The notes under the pieces were generated by a model that was given only the letters and a program-made list of their open reading frames with translations, was not told the origin of the DNA and searched no databases. The position numbers were made by a program, and so were the translations under genes. Source: Triangularia verruculosa (Eukaryota; Ascomycota; Sordariomycetes; Sordariales; Podosporaceae). Taken from it: a DNA stretch of 64,000 nucleotides. Positions 1-10,367 of this stretch are shown here, in pieces (the first letter of the stretch is position 1; each line of letters opens with the position of its first letter). The stretch covers positions 62,001 through 126,000 of the forward strand of contig MU863974.1 of the NCBI GenBank assembly GCA_033296885.1. The letters run 5' to 3'.

Positions 1-637
1 CCGGTCTGGCGGTTGCAGAACCATCGCTAGTGAGGAACATGCAAAGGCAGACAAAGAGATCGGCCACCACCTTGGCGTAGCTGGTAAGAACATCGGCAAG
101 CAAGATGTCGCCAAACTTCCCGTCTTTTGCCTCGGCCAAGCCTCCAACGCTGACCCTCTTTAATGTCCTCAGGAGCCGACTTCTTCCGTGGTGGGAGACA
201 GATAGTTTGCGAAGAGGGATGGAGAAGAGCAGGGCGATGACGAGCAGGTTGGTCATGGGGATCCAATCATAGTCAATGACTCGGTGAGGGTCTCCCCGGG
301 TCAGAAGCCAGAACGTCACTATCGACAGTCCGGAGGCGGAGGACAGGAGCGAGGCGATGCGGTAGGTTGAATGGTGATGGGTCAGTTGGGCCGAGCTCGA
401 CCTGCCCGGGTAGCGGATCAAAGAGGGCACATCGATTCGGCGGATATGAAGGAAATGGAGGTTGAGACCCCATCCCCACACAGCTGTGTAGTGAACCGTG
501 TTAGACCACTAGAGCTTTATTGATTCGAAAGAACAGCGCATACCCAAAATCACGATGATAGCAATCCGGTAGGGCAGAGGAAAAGCCAGGCTGAACGAAT
601 CGAGATGCGGCTCAACTGCCGGGCCACTGTCCATCAT
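1..637 (-). CDS. ERD1: ERD1-like EXS-domain membrane protein, 5' part only
   Basis: The gene is cut by the left window edge; only its start is present. Exon 1 is 637-544, an intron of 60 bp follows (543-484, gtatgc...tacacag), and exon 2 runs from 483 off the edge. About 192 residues are visible. They contain hydrophobic segments near residues 24-45 and 85-130 and, near the edge, the string GKFGDILLADVLTSYAKVV, which I recognise as typical of fungal ERD1 homologues in the EXS family. Yeast Erd1 is a Golgi multi-spanning protein needed to retain ER luminal proteins and to recycle Golgi glycosyltransferases and phosphate. The start is the first ATG of the tandem Met-Met. The gene diverges from PEX10 over about 500 bp. 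The assignment rests on motif memory, but the frame and the splice phase fit well. Confidence 0.85.
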
Positions 638-738
638 TGTGCCTGTGTATTGGTGATGCCTTAACCACAGGCATCGAGAAATGTCGGGAAGGGGCGAGAA
701 TAAGTGTATGAACAGCAAAAGCCAGCGAAAGCGTCAGC

Positions 739-761
739 AAAAAAAAAAAAAAAAAAAAAAA
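739..761. repeat. Poly(A) tract in the ERD1/PEX10 divergent promoter
   Basis: A run of 23 A residues followed by GAAAAAG lies in the 497-bp region between the divergent starts of the ERD1-like gene (637) and PEX10 (1135). Long poly(dA:dT) tracts exclude nucleosomes in fungal promoters, so a role in keeping this shared promoter open is a reasonable inference. No other element in the spacer could be assigned. Confidence 0.8.
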
Positions 762-1134
762 GAAAAAGCCGAAGGGACAGAAGCTCGTGTTTGGAATTGG
801 ATAATCTGTACGTACAGCCGTCGCGTGCTGTCCTGTGCCCCCTGTAATTAATTTTGGAGACCGACGTCACCCTGGACGTTGGGGCATGTGGGACAAGCCT
901 AACCCGAAACAGCCCCCCTGTTGCGCCCGCATTCAGCGGACAGGGATGGCGGTGCGTTGATGCAGAGCTCGCCGAGGTCCAAGAACTCCAAAGCCGAACA
1001 TCAACACCACGTCCGTTTGTCTTGACGCGCCATCGCATCTTCAACTGCCAACTTTGTTTATGGAAATCACCCCAATGCCCTGAGCACTGAGATCAACAAT
1101 ACCCAGCCCGCGCCTTCCAATCGCGACAAACACC

Positions 1135-2412
1135 ATGTCCTCACAACCCCCCAAATCGCAACCGCCACCGCCTCTCACAAGCTCTCCATACCCATACGCT
1201 GCCGCACCAGACATCATCCGCGCCCACCAAAAAGACGTCTACTTCCAGGGCGTCCTCACCAACCAAATCTCCGACCTCCACCGTCGTCTCCGCGGCGCCC
1301 GCTCCGCCCACTCCTGGGCCACCGAAACCCGCACCCTCGGCGATGCCCTCTACCTCTGCCTCACCACCCTACTCGGCAACCGCACCCTCGGCGAAGAATA
1401 CTGCGACCTCGTCCAAGTCGAAGCCCCCCCATCCCCTCCCACAACGCAACCAACAACAACGTACCCCGACTCCCACATCCCGCCCAAATCCACCGACGAG
1501 CCCGGCCCTTTGCTCCCCTCCTTCTCCCGCCGCGCCGGCTTCATCGCAACCTCGACCATAACCCCGTACCTCCTCTCCCTCCTCCTCCCCAAACTCCGCT
1601 CCTCCCTCCGCAAAACCCTCACCTCCCGCCTAACCTCCCTCACCGCCCGCGGCCTCGACACCACCAAAACAGGCCAATCCACCTCGGAAGCCCGCACCCT
1701 CCGTTACATCCTAACCCACCTCACCTCCCTCACCAACCCCGCCCACCTCCACGCCATCACCCTCGCAACCTTTTACTTTACAGGGGCATACTACTCCCTT
1801 TCAAAGCGCCTCTTCAACCTCCGGTACATCTTCACCAAACGCATCCCGGACACCCCCGGCAGCAGCAGCAACAGCAGCCCATCCAACCGCGCCGGCTACG
1901 AAGTCCTCGGAGTCTTGCTCGTAACCCAAATGCTCGTCCGCTCCTACCTCCACATCTCGTCCCAACTCTCTTCCCCTGCTACCAACAACGACGACAACAA
2001 CATCCCCACTTCCGAGCGGTACATCCCCTCTGGTCCAATCGAAGTCTCGTTGGACGACAACGCCTACGCTTTAAACACCTCCCTCCTCGACACCTCGGCG
2101 CCTACCCCGCAGAACCAGAGATCGCTGCCCGAGATTGCGAGGACGATGCACACCCCGCTTGTGAAGGGGGGTACGAAGCCGCGGTATGATCTGTCGGACA
2201 AGAAGCAAATGGCGTGGATCAAGGGGTACTCGCAGCGGAAGTGCACGCTGTGTCTGGAGGAACTAAAGGACCCGGCCGTGACGACGTGCGGGCATGTTTT
2301 TTGCTGGGAGTGCATTGGGGATTGGGTGAGGGAGAAGCCGGAGTGTCCGCTGTGCAGGAGGGAGGCGCTGGGGCAGAAGATTCTGCCTTTGAGGGTTGTG
2401 CATGTTCACTGA
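1135..2412 (+). CDS. PEX10: Peroxisome biogenesis factor 10 (RING-type E3 ligase)
   Basis: An intronless gene of 425 residues. The N-terminal two thirds match the Pex2/Pex12-type membrane region (DIIRAHQKDVYF at about residue 28, FIATSTITPYLLSLLLPKL near 140). The C-terminus holds a C3HC4 RING finger (CTLCLEEL near residue 370, then TCGHVFCWECI and CPLCRRE). With Pex2 and Pex12, Pex10 forms the peroxisomal retrotranslocation channel that ubiquitinates the import receptor Pex5. The protein is longer than yeast Pex10 because of Pro/Ser-rich and Asn/Ser/Asp-rich inserts (residues 1-25, 240-260, 285-300), as is common in filamentous fungi. Base use changes inside the gene: the first 650 codons' worth of sequence is strongly C-rich at third positions, while the RING end is G-rich. 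The start is the first ATG of the frame. Confidence 0.95.
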   Translation: MSSQPPKSQPPPPLTSSPYPYAAAPDIIRAHQKDVYFQGVLTNQISDLHRRLRGARSAHSWATETRTLGDALYLCLTTLLGNRTLGEEYCDLVQVEAPPSPPTTQPTTTYPDSHIPPKSTDEPGPLLPSFSRRAGFIATSTITPYLLSLLLPKLRSSLRKTLTSRLTSLTARGLDTTKTGQSTSEARTLRYILTHLTSLTNPAHLHAITLATFYFTGAYYSLSKRLFNLRYIFTKRIPDTPGSSSNSSPSNRAGYEVLGVLLVTQMLVRSYLHISSQLSSPATNNDDNNIPTSERYIPSGPIEVSLDDNAYALNTSLLDTSAPTPQNQRSLPEIARTMHTPLVKGGTKPRYDLSDKKQMAWIKGYSQRKCTLCLEELKDPAVTTCGHVFCWECIGDWVREKPECPLCRREALGQKILPLRVVHVH

Positions 2413-3507
2413 AAAACTGGACCAGTAAATATGGTGGTGTGTGTCATGGAGAGAGCTGTAATGTAAAATAGGGATGTTGATTGTGAAATGACCGGGTATG
2501 AATTGGGTGTGTGTGTGTGTGTAAGCGAAGAGCATAGTAACTAATATATCAAGTTTTGGATACAAAGCCATGAATAGAAACATGTGTATTTATCATTGGA
2601 ATTGGCTTCCGTGGACCAAAGACTGGACAGAACAACTATGGAACTGCATAAAAGAACACAGCAGGAGCAACGATGGTCTGTGATAAGATGTAATCAATCA
2701 AACTCAAGTTTTCATATTTCTGCTTGCTCAAAAACTGCGACAACAAGAAATGTAAAATACTAGGTTATACACAACTGTCAAAACATCATCAAATAGCAAG
2801 AAATGGGAAAAAACAAACATCAACATCAAAATCTCAAAAGAGCCTCTCCCCCCCCGGCCGATAGAATTTTCACTTCAAAATAAAAAAAATCTAATCCTGA
2901 AATCAAAACGGTAGTAACAGTAAAAAAGGGTATCAAGTAACCCCGAACTACCACCACCACCACCACCATTAGTTTGCCTGTCTCCTGTCTCCACTTCCTC
3001 AAGTTTGTAAAATAATACAAGAAAGGAAACATTGAAGTCGAAAACAAAAACAGCAAACTGAAAACGAAATAGAAATCAGGATATCAACACCGGTAAAAAA
3101 CCACCAGGGTCCACCAAGCATCCATCTTCTTCGCTCCCACTTCTATTCGGAGAGATTAGAGGGAGCAAAGAGAAATAGCCAGCTTGCGCAGACCAGAAAG
3201 ATGAAGAATCCCTTTCCACAAAAGAGCAAACAAAGAAAATCAAGATGAGCCTGCGACTTTGCACCTTGCAAGAATTGTGAGAAAAGAAAAATGACCAAAA
3301 GAATGCATCACGTCCATCGCCGAGAGGTATCATCAAAATGACAAATGAAAAAGGAACCGTATGCCCCACAATATGCCCATCATGCCTCGTCACTTAACTC
3401 CCAGATCGGAATGATGTTATTACCCAGGTTACAAAACCTCAAAACCCACCGGATGCTGCCCCTTTCCCATTGCATACACACTTGTCAAACATACCATGCT
3501 ACCCGCT
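2413..3507. other. Convergent 3' intergenic region, PEX10 / LYAR-like
   Basis: No gene seen. The two flanking genes converge here, so most of the 1.1 kb is probably 3' UTR and terminator sequence. It is A/T-rich compared with the genes and carries a (GT)n run near 2507-2521 and a (CCA)n run near 2949-2969. Confidence 0.6.
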
Positions 3508-5382
3508 TCAGATGGAAAACAGCACAATCTCTCCCCGATCATTCTTCTTCATCCGCAATGATTTGAATAACTCCTTCTCCTCCATCAGCTTGCTGAGGCT
3601 GACCCCAGAGTTGCTGCGCTCACGATGGTACCGCTTGAGTGCCTTGTTGACGCTGCAGCCCTTTTCACTCTCGGGACCCTTGGTAACGAGGCTCAAAAAG
3701 TGGTCGGCGGCGGGCTTGTAAACCACCATCTGGCCACTAGCCTCATCGCCATCCTTGCTGTCTTTGGATCCGGGTCGGTATTCGAGAAGCTTTGGCTCCT
3801 TGCCGCTTTCGAGGCGCTTGGGGCTGCCAGTGCTGTTGCTCTTCTTCTTTGAATCCTTCGAGCCGGAGCTGGTCTTGGCCTTCTTTTTAGATGACTTCGC
3901 CTTGGCAGGCCCAGCAATCATGGCCATCAAGCCGTTGCTAAGTGACTCTGTTGTTGTGCGGGCGAGCGACTTGTGGTGTTGCTTTGACGACTTGCTCTTC
4001 TTCAAAGGGCTCGCCGGTGTCGCAATATTGTCACCAGAATAATCGGGGGATGGTGGGAACACAGATGGTCTGCTCATGAGACGGTTCAGGCCACCAGTCA
4101 ACCCAGAGTGCATTACTGGGGGCGCATCGACCATGACTTGGTCGGTTTCGATATGTAATCTCTTGCGTTTCTTGTCCTTCTTCACACTGCTGTCCCTCTC
4201 GTCCTTGGACTTTTTCCGTGGCTGTTTTGGCGCAGGCGTCTGGAACTGGTTCAGCGCAACAACACCGTTGTCTTGTTGAATGAGGGCATTGTCTTCGATC
4301 TCAAAGTTGTCGCCCGTGCCGTTAGCCTCTGGGTCAAACCGGACGAGTGACATCTCCTCGTTTGCAGGAACCTGGGTAGCGACGGGAAGGGGCAGCGAAA
4401 CATGAGATGCGGTGGGTGTGGGGTTGTCGACCATGAAATCAAAGACATTCACATTGCCTCCGATGTCCACGGCAGAAGGCGGGGTAGGCGCTTCTGGGAG
4501 GTTGATGGAGCGGCTGTCATCGTCGCTGCGCTGTTCATAGTTCTTCCAGTTATCCTCCTCGGCGACTGATTCGACATATGCTGGTTGGGCCATGGCAGCA
4601 GGTGGTGGAGGTGGTGCGAGAGGGGGGACGCGCTGCTGGTGTTGCTGCTGCTGCTGCTGCTGCTGCTTTGGTTTCTTCTCTTTATAGAGGGCACCCTGAT
4701 ACTTTTGTTCCTCACTCATACAACTCTGTGTCCGAGTCAGCTCTGGAGGTGTAACACAACGGACCAGGACGTCGTACCGTATGCCAGCGATATTCTGTGC
4801 CAGGAAAATGTACCATGCAGTCGATGCAGGTAAAGGTAGCACCTCGACAGCGGTTGCGGTGCGGGTCGAGTTTCTTCTTGGTGAAGATGTCTCCACAGGC
4901 CTGTTCAGCGTTGCAGAGGCAAAGGTTAGATATGGAGCGGGGTGAAAACAAGACTAATTGGTGGGTGTCTGGGGAGCGCGGGGAAGATATGGACGGCAGA
5001 GTGTGTCCTCGTGGCGATGTGGGAGAAGCAAGCAACAGGGAAAAGGAGGGAGGGATCAGCTTGATCAAGACTGGGGGAGGGGTGCGGGAAGGAGGGGTGG
5101 TGTGCCAGGGTGAGTGACCAAGTTGGCCGCCGTGACCCGTGGAGGTGGGTGGTGTGCGGCAGTGTGTGATGTCAGTTGAGATTGCCCTTCGAGATGGTCA
5201 TGGGGGGTGAAAACAGACCACACCAACAAGGGGGAGGGGTGACAATTGGGGGAATCAATACACAACGGCCGTTCGAGCTGTGTTTGGTCTCAACGGCAGC
5301 GGTATCCGGTATGGGCGACGGAGGGATGAAGCATGAGGGAACAGAGACATGGTGACTTTACCTCGCACGAAAAGGAAACCAT
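3508..5382 (-). CDS. LYAR-type C2HC zinc-finger protein
   Basis: Spliced gene: exon 1 5382-5362 (7 codons, MVSFSCE), intron 461 bp, exon 2 4900-4778, intron 52 bp, exon 3 4725-3508; 453 residues. Joining the exons gives the LYAR zinc-finger layout: SCEACGDIF, then HRNRCRG, then FTCIDCMVHFPG and HTSCMSEEQKYQG, which is the C2HC pair of LYAR-family nucleolar proteins. The rest is low-complexity: a poly-Gln run just after the fingers (encoded near 4633-4669) and Lys/Ser-rich stretches (KKSKSSKQ, AKSSKKKAKTS) suggesting nuclear or nucleolar location. LYAR proteins take part in ribosome biogenesis and transcription in animals; the fungal role is not settled. The start is fixed by the finger, because exon 2 alone lacks the first cysteine. 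Confidence 0.85.
4633..4669 (-). repeat. CAG (poly-Gln) microsatellite in LYAR-like gene
   Basis: A CTG/CAG triplet run on the minus-coding strand gives eight glutamines, a His and two more glutamines directly after the zinc fingers. Such tracts commonly vary in length between strains. Confidence 0.85.
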
Positions 5383-7573
5383 GGTGTCAGTTGGCCCTTG
5401 GTCTTCTTGGTTGATCCAATTGGTGGCGCAGAATCTGCAAAGCGTGTAGCGGCTGGTTGCCCTGCTGTCGGTGGTCTCGGAGCCTCTTCTTCTGGCTGTT
5501 AGCTGGCAGGTGTAAGCAGGCCGAGTTCTGTCCAATCGTTCCGGGACGGTGTAAACGAGGCAAAGGAGGCTGTTGCCCGGAGCCGCAGTGTTGGGAGTGC
5601 GGTGAAGAAAAAGAGACTTCAGAGATGAAGAATGGGTCTCGGACGGGCCAGGTGGGCTCTTCTGTCAGGTACAGAGTAGATGGGGCTGTGTTGGGGCGAG
5701 CTGAGGGACCGGTTTGTGTACGTACAGCGTCCCTTCAGGATTGTCAACAAAGTGGGCTGCTTGCTGCTGCGCTGCGCCGTTGGGCACGAATGAGAGCCGA
5801 TGGAGCTGACGGGCAGAACTGTAGAGCGGCGCACTAGCAGGAGCGGGGGCTAGCGGGTTGATGAGAGCCGATCCACGGGAGTCGACGGCAGTGCCGGTCT
5901 TCGTGGCCGGCTTGGAATCGTGGGATTCGAAAAATAATTGTGTGCGCTGTCAAGAGCAAAAAGGCTCTTCTGGATGCTTGGACTGGTGTTTGGTTGGAGA
6001 TTTTTTGGGCGCCGACGCATCGCTAGTCTCTGCGTTGCCCTGTTGCCGGGCCCGCAGTCCCGCAGTCCACACATGAGCCACAGCAACCCCTCCACCCGCT
6101 CCTGGTTGCGGAGCTGCCCGTTCGTCCCGATTTGCTGCAGATTGGGTGAGTGGCTGACAGAGCCGCTGGAACAACCCCTGTGGTGAGAAAAGTGGGGAGG
6201 TGTGGCACAACAAACTGCATCGTCAACACGAAACCTGACTTGAAGCGCGTCGTTGGTTGGTCAGAAGACCACACGAAGCGCGTTTCAATTCATTTAAAAA
6301 AAGAAGCCAATGCCGGCACAACACTACTTCTTGCATAGATGACGGTCCATCTGACCTGGCTGGATTCTCTCACTCGAGGACGATAAAGAATAGGGGTCAT
6401 CCAGCCCCTCTACGTTGCTCCGGCCTCCGTCGTGGCCGTAATGTCAAAGACAGGCAAAACCCTTCATGCAGAGAGGCCCAGCAGAATGATGTCGTTCAGG
6501 CAGAGTGGCTGTGGGGTGCTTCCCCGGCAGGCGGTTCGGTGGATTCCTCGCGGCCTAGCTCAGGAACAGCGCAGCACAGACACTCAATTCGTCAATGCAG
6601 ACTCCGAATTGGGTTTCCCTTGATGCTTTTAGAGCAATTCGGCAGCGCTTACTCCATGAAGAGAGGAAGCTCAAGCTCCAAGAGCTGTCAAGCTGATGCT
6701 GATTGAAGCACGCCGTCGGGTGCTGCAACCTCTGCCCCTTATCCCGTCGTCTCCTGTTTCAGACCTGGCGCAACGTCTTCCAGCCGATTGGTACGAGCCA
6801 GTGATCGAGCCAGTCTGAATCGCAAACGAGTTGCATGAACAGCGGCACAATCCAATGCGAGAGGCCCGTTCGCGCGCGACTACAGAGCAAACCTCAAAGC
6901 CGCAGCAGTGTTGTTGCTTTAAAGTCTGGTGGGGGCTTGTTCTCCCTGCTCCCTGTCAGATCGCCTTCTCGGGTCCGGGGTCGGGGCAAGCTGCCAACAG
7001 GTCCTGGGGTTGCAATCTGGAATCGATAAGACTTGGAACCCCTCCACGATGGCAGCGTAGCTGTCACGGTTGTCAGTTCTGGGCAAGGCAAAAGACAGCA
7101 AGGGAGGAGATGCGGTCATTTCGAAGACCTCAACAAAAAAGTTCGGACGATAGCGAGGCCGGGCCGTTCAATTCGGCCTGACAGCGACAGGTGGAGAAGA
7201 GGCCAGTGGAGGGCCGAACAATTGGCCTGGATGCCGACGGCAGATCTGCTCAGTGGAGGTGAAATTACATCATCCCCAGATTGCATGTCCATTTAGATTT
7301 GGAGCTGCACACGTATTTCCACTTCACTCGCGCTGCATCTCAGATCATCCTGTCTCATCAATTTGAGGCCCCCTCTCGCAACCTCTTACAATCCCTGTTT
7401 GTTTCGCCCATCGCATCCACTGCCGCCTCGTCTCTCCCAAATAAGCTCGGATAGCCAAGGAAAGGGTCCCTGCTTGCTGGCCACAACCGCTGTCGCCTGT
7501 GCTGTACCTAACCCATACCCACCGCCCTTTTTACTGGCACCCGCTGCCCAAACGTCAACAAACATCTCGCATC
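5383..7573. other. 2.2-kb divergent intergenic region
   Basis: This separates the divergent starts of the LYAR-like gene and the BEM46-type gene. Several open frames of 60-150 codons occur on both strands, but none shows a recognisable motif or a spliced continuation, and they are Cys/Arg/Ser-rich in the way random GC-rich frames are. It probably holds two promoters and long leaders. No RNA gene was recognised. Confidence 0.5.
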
Positions 7574-8864
7574 ATGTCCTCGTCTCTCCACGAGCCGTCG
7601 TCGTCTGCAAGCAATCCTCTCGTGCAGCAGACACTCTCGTTGATGAGCACCGCAGCGGGCTACATGCGCCTGCCAGCCATCGCGACTTCTGTATGACCCG
7701 ATACTCCTCCTGCCTCTCCCGCCCAGTGCCTGAATGGCTGCAACGCCAACCGCGCAGACTGGCTCAGGGGGCAAGTTTTTGAGAAAAATTTCCTTGTCAA
7801 AAGATGCGCATAACTAACCACTGATTGTTGTTCATATATAGGGGCTCGCAGCCCTACTGACGGCTCTCCTCTACTTCAAGCAAAAGTACGCACGCCCTCG
7901 TTATCCATCAACACCCACACCCCCCTATGTTCAACGATAACGTCATCCTAACCTCGTCTTCCCCTCGCAGAGCCCTAATCTACCCGTCCTCTATCCCCGC
8001 CAACGCCCGCACCGACGTTCCCCGGCCCAGTCAGTACCACTTCAAAGACTACGAAGAGCTCATCATCCCCACCAACGATGGCGAGAAGCTATCGGCCTTT
8101 TACATCCGGGGCCCTCGCAGGGACAATCCCAACTCCGACGTGACCGTGCTTATGTTCCACGGCAACGCAGGTAACATTGGCCATCGTCTCCCCATCGCTC
8201 GTATGCTCATCGCTGCCACGGGGTGCAATGTCTTCATGTTGGAATACCGCGGATATGGCATCTCAACCGGAACCCCTGACGAATCCGGCCTCAACATGGA
8301 CGCCCAGACAGCCTTGGATTACCTGAGAGATAGAGCCGAGACGAGAAACCACAAGATCGTGGTATACGGTCAGAGTCTGGGAGGTGCCGTGGGGATCAAG
8401 CTTGTGGCTAAGAACCAGTCTCAGGGCGGCAAGGGAGGTGATATTGTGGGGCTGGTTTTGGAGAACACTTTCCTGAGCATGAGGAAGCTGATCCCGAGCA
8501 TTATGCCGCCGGCCAAGTATCTGGCCTATCTATGCCATCAGGTGTGGGGAAGTGACGGGCTGATTGGAAGCGTCAAAGTGCCGACGCTGTTTTTGAGCGG
8601 GCTGCAGGACGAGATTGTTCCGTATGTTTCACGCTCCATTGCCGTTTCTCTTCTTTTTCGTCGTGAAACTGACCTCCCAAAAGCCCCATTCACATGAAGA
8701 AGCTCTATGACTTGAGTAACGCCCCGGTCAAGATTTGGAAGGCATTTCCGGGGGGTGATCATAACTCGAGTGTGATTGAGGAGGGGTATTTTGAAGCTAT
8801 TGCCGACTTCATTAATAGAATTGTGAGGGAAAGGAAGGAGAAGGATGAGAAGGACGAGCTGTGA
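7574..8864 (+). CDS. bem46: BEM46-type alpha/beta hydrolase with C-terminal KDEL
   Basis: Four exons: 7574-7690, 7842-7885, 7971-8621, 8684-8864; 330 residues. After a Ser-rich N-terminus there is a membrane segment (LAALLTALLYF, residues 41-51) and then the ABHD13/BEM46 hydrolase fold: HGNAGNIGHRLPIA (oxyanion region), nucleophile elbow GQSLGGAV, acid in GLQDEIVPP, and histidine in GGDHN. Fungal BEM46 proteins affect polarised growth and ascospore germination, and Neurospora BEM46 has been placed at the endoplasmic reticulum. The last four residues are KDEL, an ER-retrieval signal, which with the N-terminal anchor suggests an ER-luminal catalytic domain. Substrate unknown. Exon phases (0, 2, 2) all join correctly, and the 44-bp second exon encodes most of the membrane segment. 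Confidence 0.92.
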
Positions 8865-10367
8865 ACTCGGGCAAGTGGTAGAAACGGTGGAGAGAAAAAA
8901 ACGGAGACAGACACATAAACATAGTGATACCCCCCCTAAACCGTTTCTAGGAATGTTGGAAAGGTTACTACTAGAATATATTTTACACGGAGCAAAAAAA
9001 ATGAAGAAAAGATTGGAACCACGATAGGTCTTGTTTTTCTACGGGTGTGTGAATATTGTGTCTACTTCGTACAAGGATCAACAATTTCTCGGGACCGGAC
9101 AGTCGGATCACAGGCGGGCGGGTGAGGAGTGGGTGGTTGTTCTATCCCAAACACTAGAATCTCAACTATCAAGATGTGCCGTGGTGAATTGAGGTATGAG
9201 TGTTGGAAATTAATTGGCTGGGCGGGACTTCCTAATGCGGATTTTGTTGTCTTGAGTAGCTGGTCCCTTACATTCGGGTCGGCAAGAGGTGATTGTGAGA
9301 GCAAGTAAGGTGCATAAACTGGGGGTTAAGCGAGGAATGGATTGGGGACGGCTTATTTGGTGTCTTGTCTTGTCTTGTTTCGGGGAGTTCAGCTCGGTAG
9401 TCGTCAGTGGGTGGTGTGACTATTGGCTGGTGGTGATGCAGTGGTGGGTTGGGGAAAGGGACGGGAGGAGAAGTGTTACAGTGGGACTAAGGAGACGGGG
9501 GTGGTGGTCGGATATATAAAAAGATTATAGTAGGGGCTGGTATAGGGCTGGGTGGTTGTAGCATGCTCTTCCTGCTTTGGAATAGGATGAGCTGAAGAAA
9601 TGTCACGCAAGGCTTACGCAAGTGTGCATGCAGGATGAGGAAATCTGGGGATTTTGAGGGGCAGTCAGTCAGTTCAGTGGGCGGCAAGAGAAAGGAGGGG
9701 TGGAAGTGGTGGGATTGGATGAATTGCATTGTACTGTCGTAGGACCTACATACCGAGGCAAGGGAGGAGGATGCTTGCTGTGTCGTGATTATTGGACGAT
9801 TCGGGGGTTTCTAGAATTGCTCCGAAAAGTTGCCTCTGGTCGATCCTTTCGCTTGTGTGATAGGAGAATGGGGAGGTGATCATAGCATGACATTGAATAG
9901 GGGCCAAAACAGGATCGGGAGCAGGTTTTGATGGGATCTTCGGTTCTAGACTTGTCTGCGAGTGTTTGGTGTTGTGGTCGGAGGTAAATCAATATCGATC
10001 TACCTAGGATGGCAACTTCTGTCACGTTACAAGGAGCGGCAAAAGTGAAGCGTGTGAGGTGATCATAGCAGGACTAATAATAGACATGGGACCATGGGAC
10101 GGAAAAAAGGGGGGCGTCGTCTGGAATGTGTAATCCCTTCAATTGGTAAGAGATACAGTAGCGGCGATTCGGTGCATGAACGATATCGGAACAATGGTGA
10201 TTGTTGGGGCTGTCCTGTTTTGCTAAAAGTATTTTATGTAGATTCAGACTGATGACCTGTATCTAGAACGATGGTATGCAACTGCGCCCACAAAAGCTGA
10301 TCGTATAACATGGATACTCATACATTAAAACCACCAACTGGTCTTCAAATCGTAATTCGTAGTTGGC
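8865..10367. other. Convergent 3' intergenic region, BEM46 / FAP1
   Basis: The flanking genes converge. No coding signal was seen in 1.5 kb. A 15-base string, gaggtgatcatagca, occurs twice in the same orientation (near 9876 and 10057); nothing else marks it as a mobile element. Confidence 0.5.

Noticed and set aside
5457..5837. A 126-codon Cys/Arg-rich frame in the LYAR/BEM46 spacer.
   Set aside because: No domain, no codon bias and overlapping frames of similar length on both strands; it looks like chance in GC-rich DNA.
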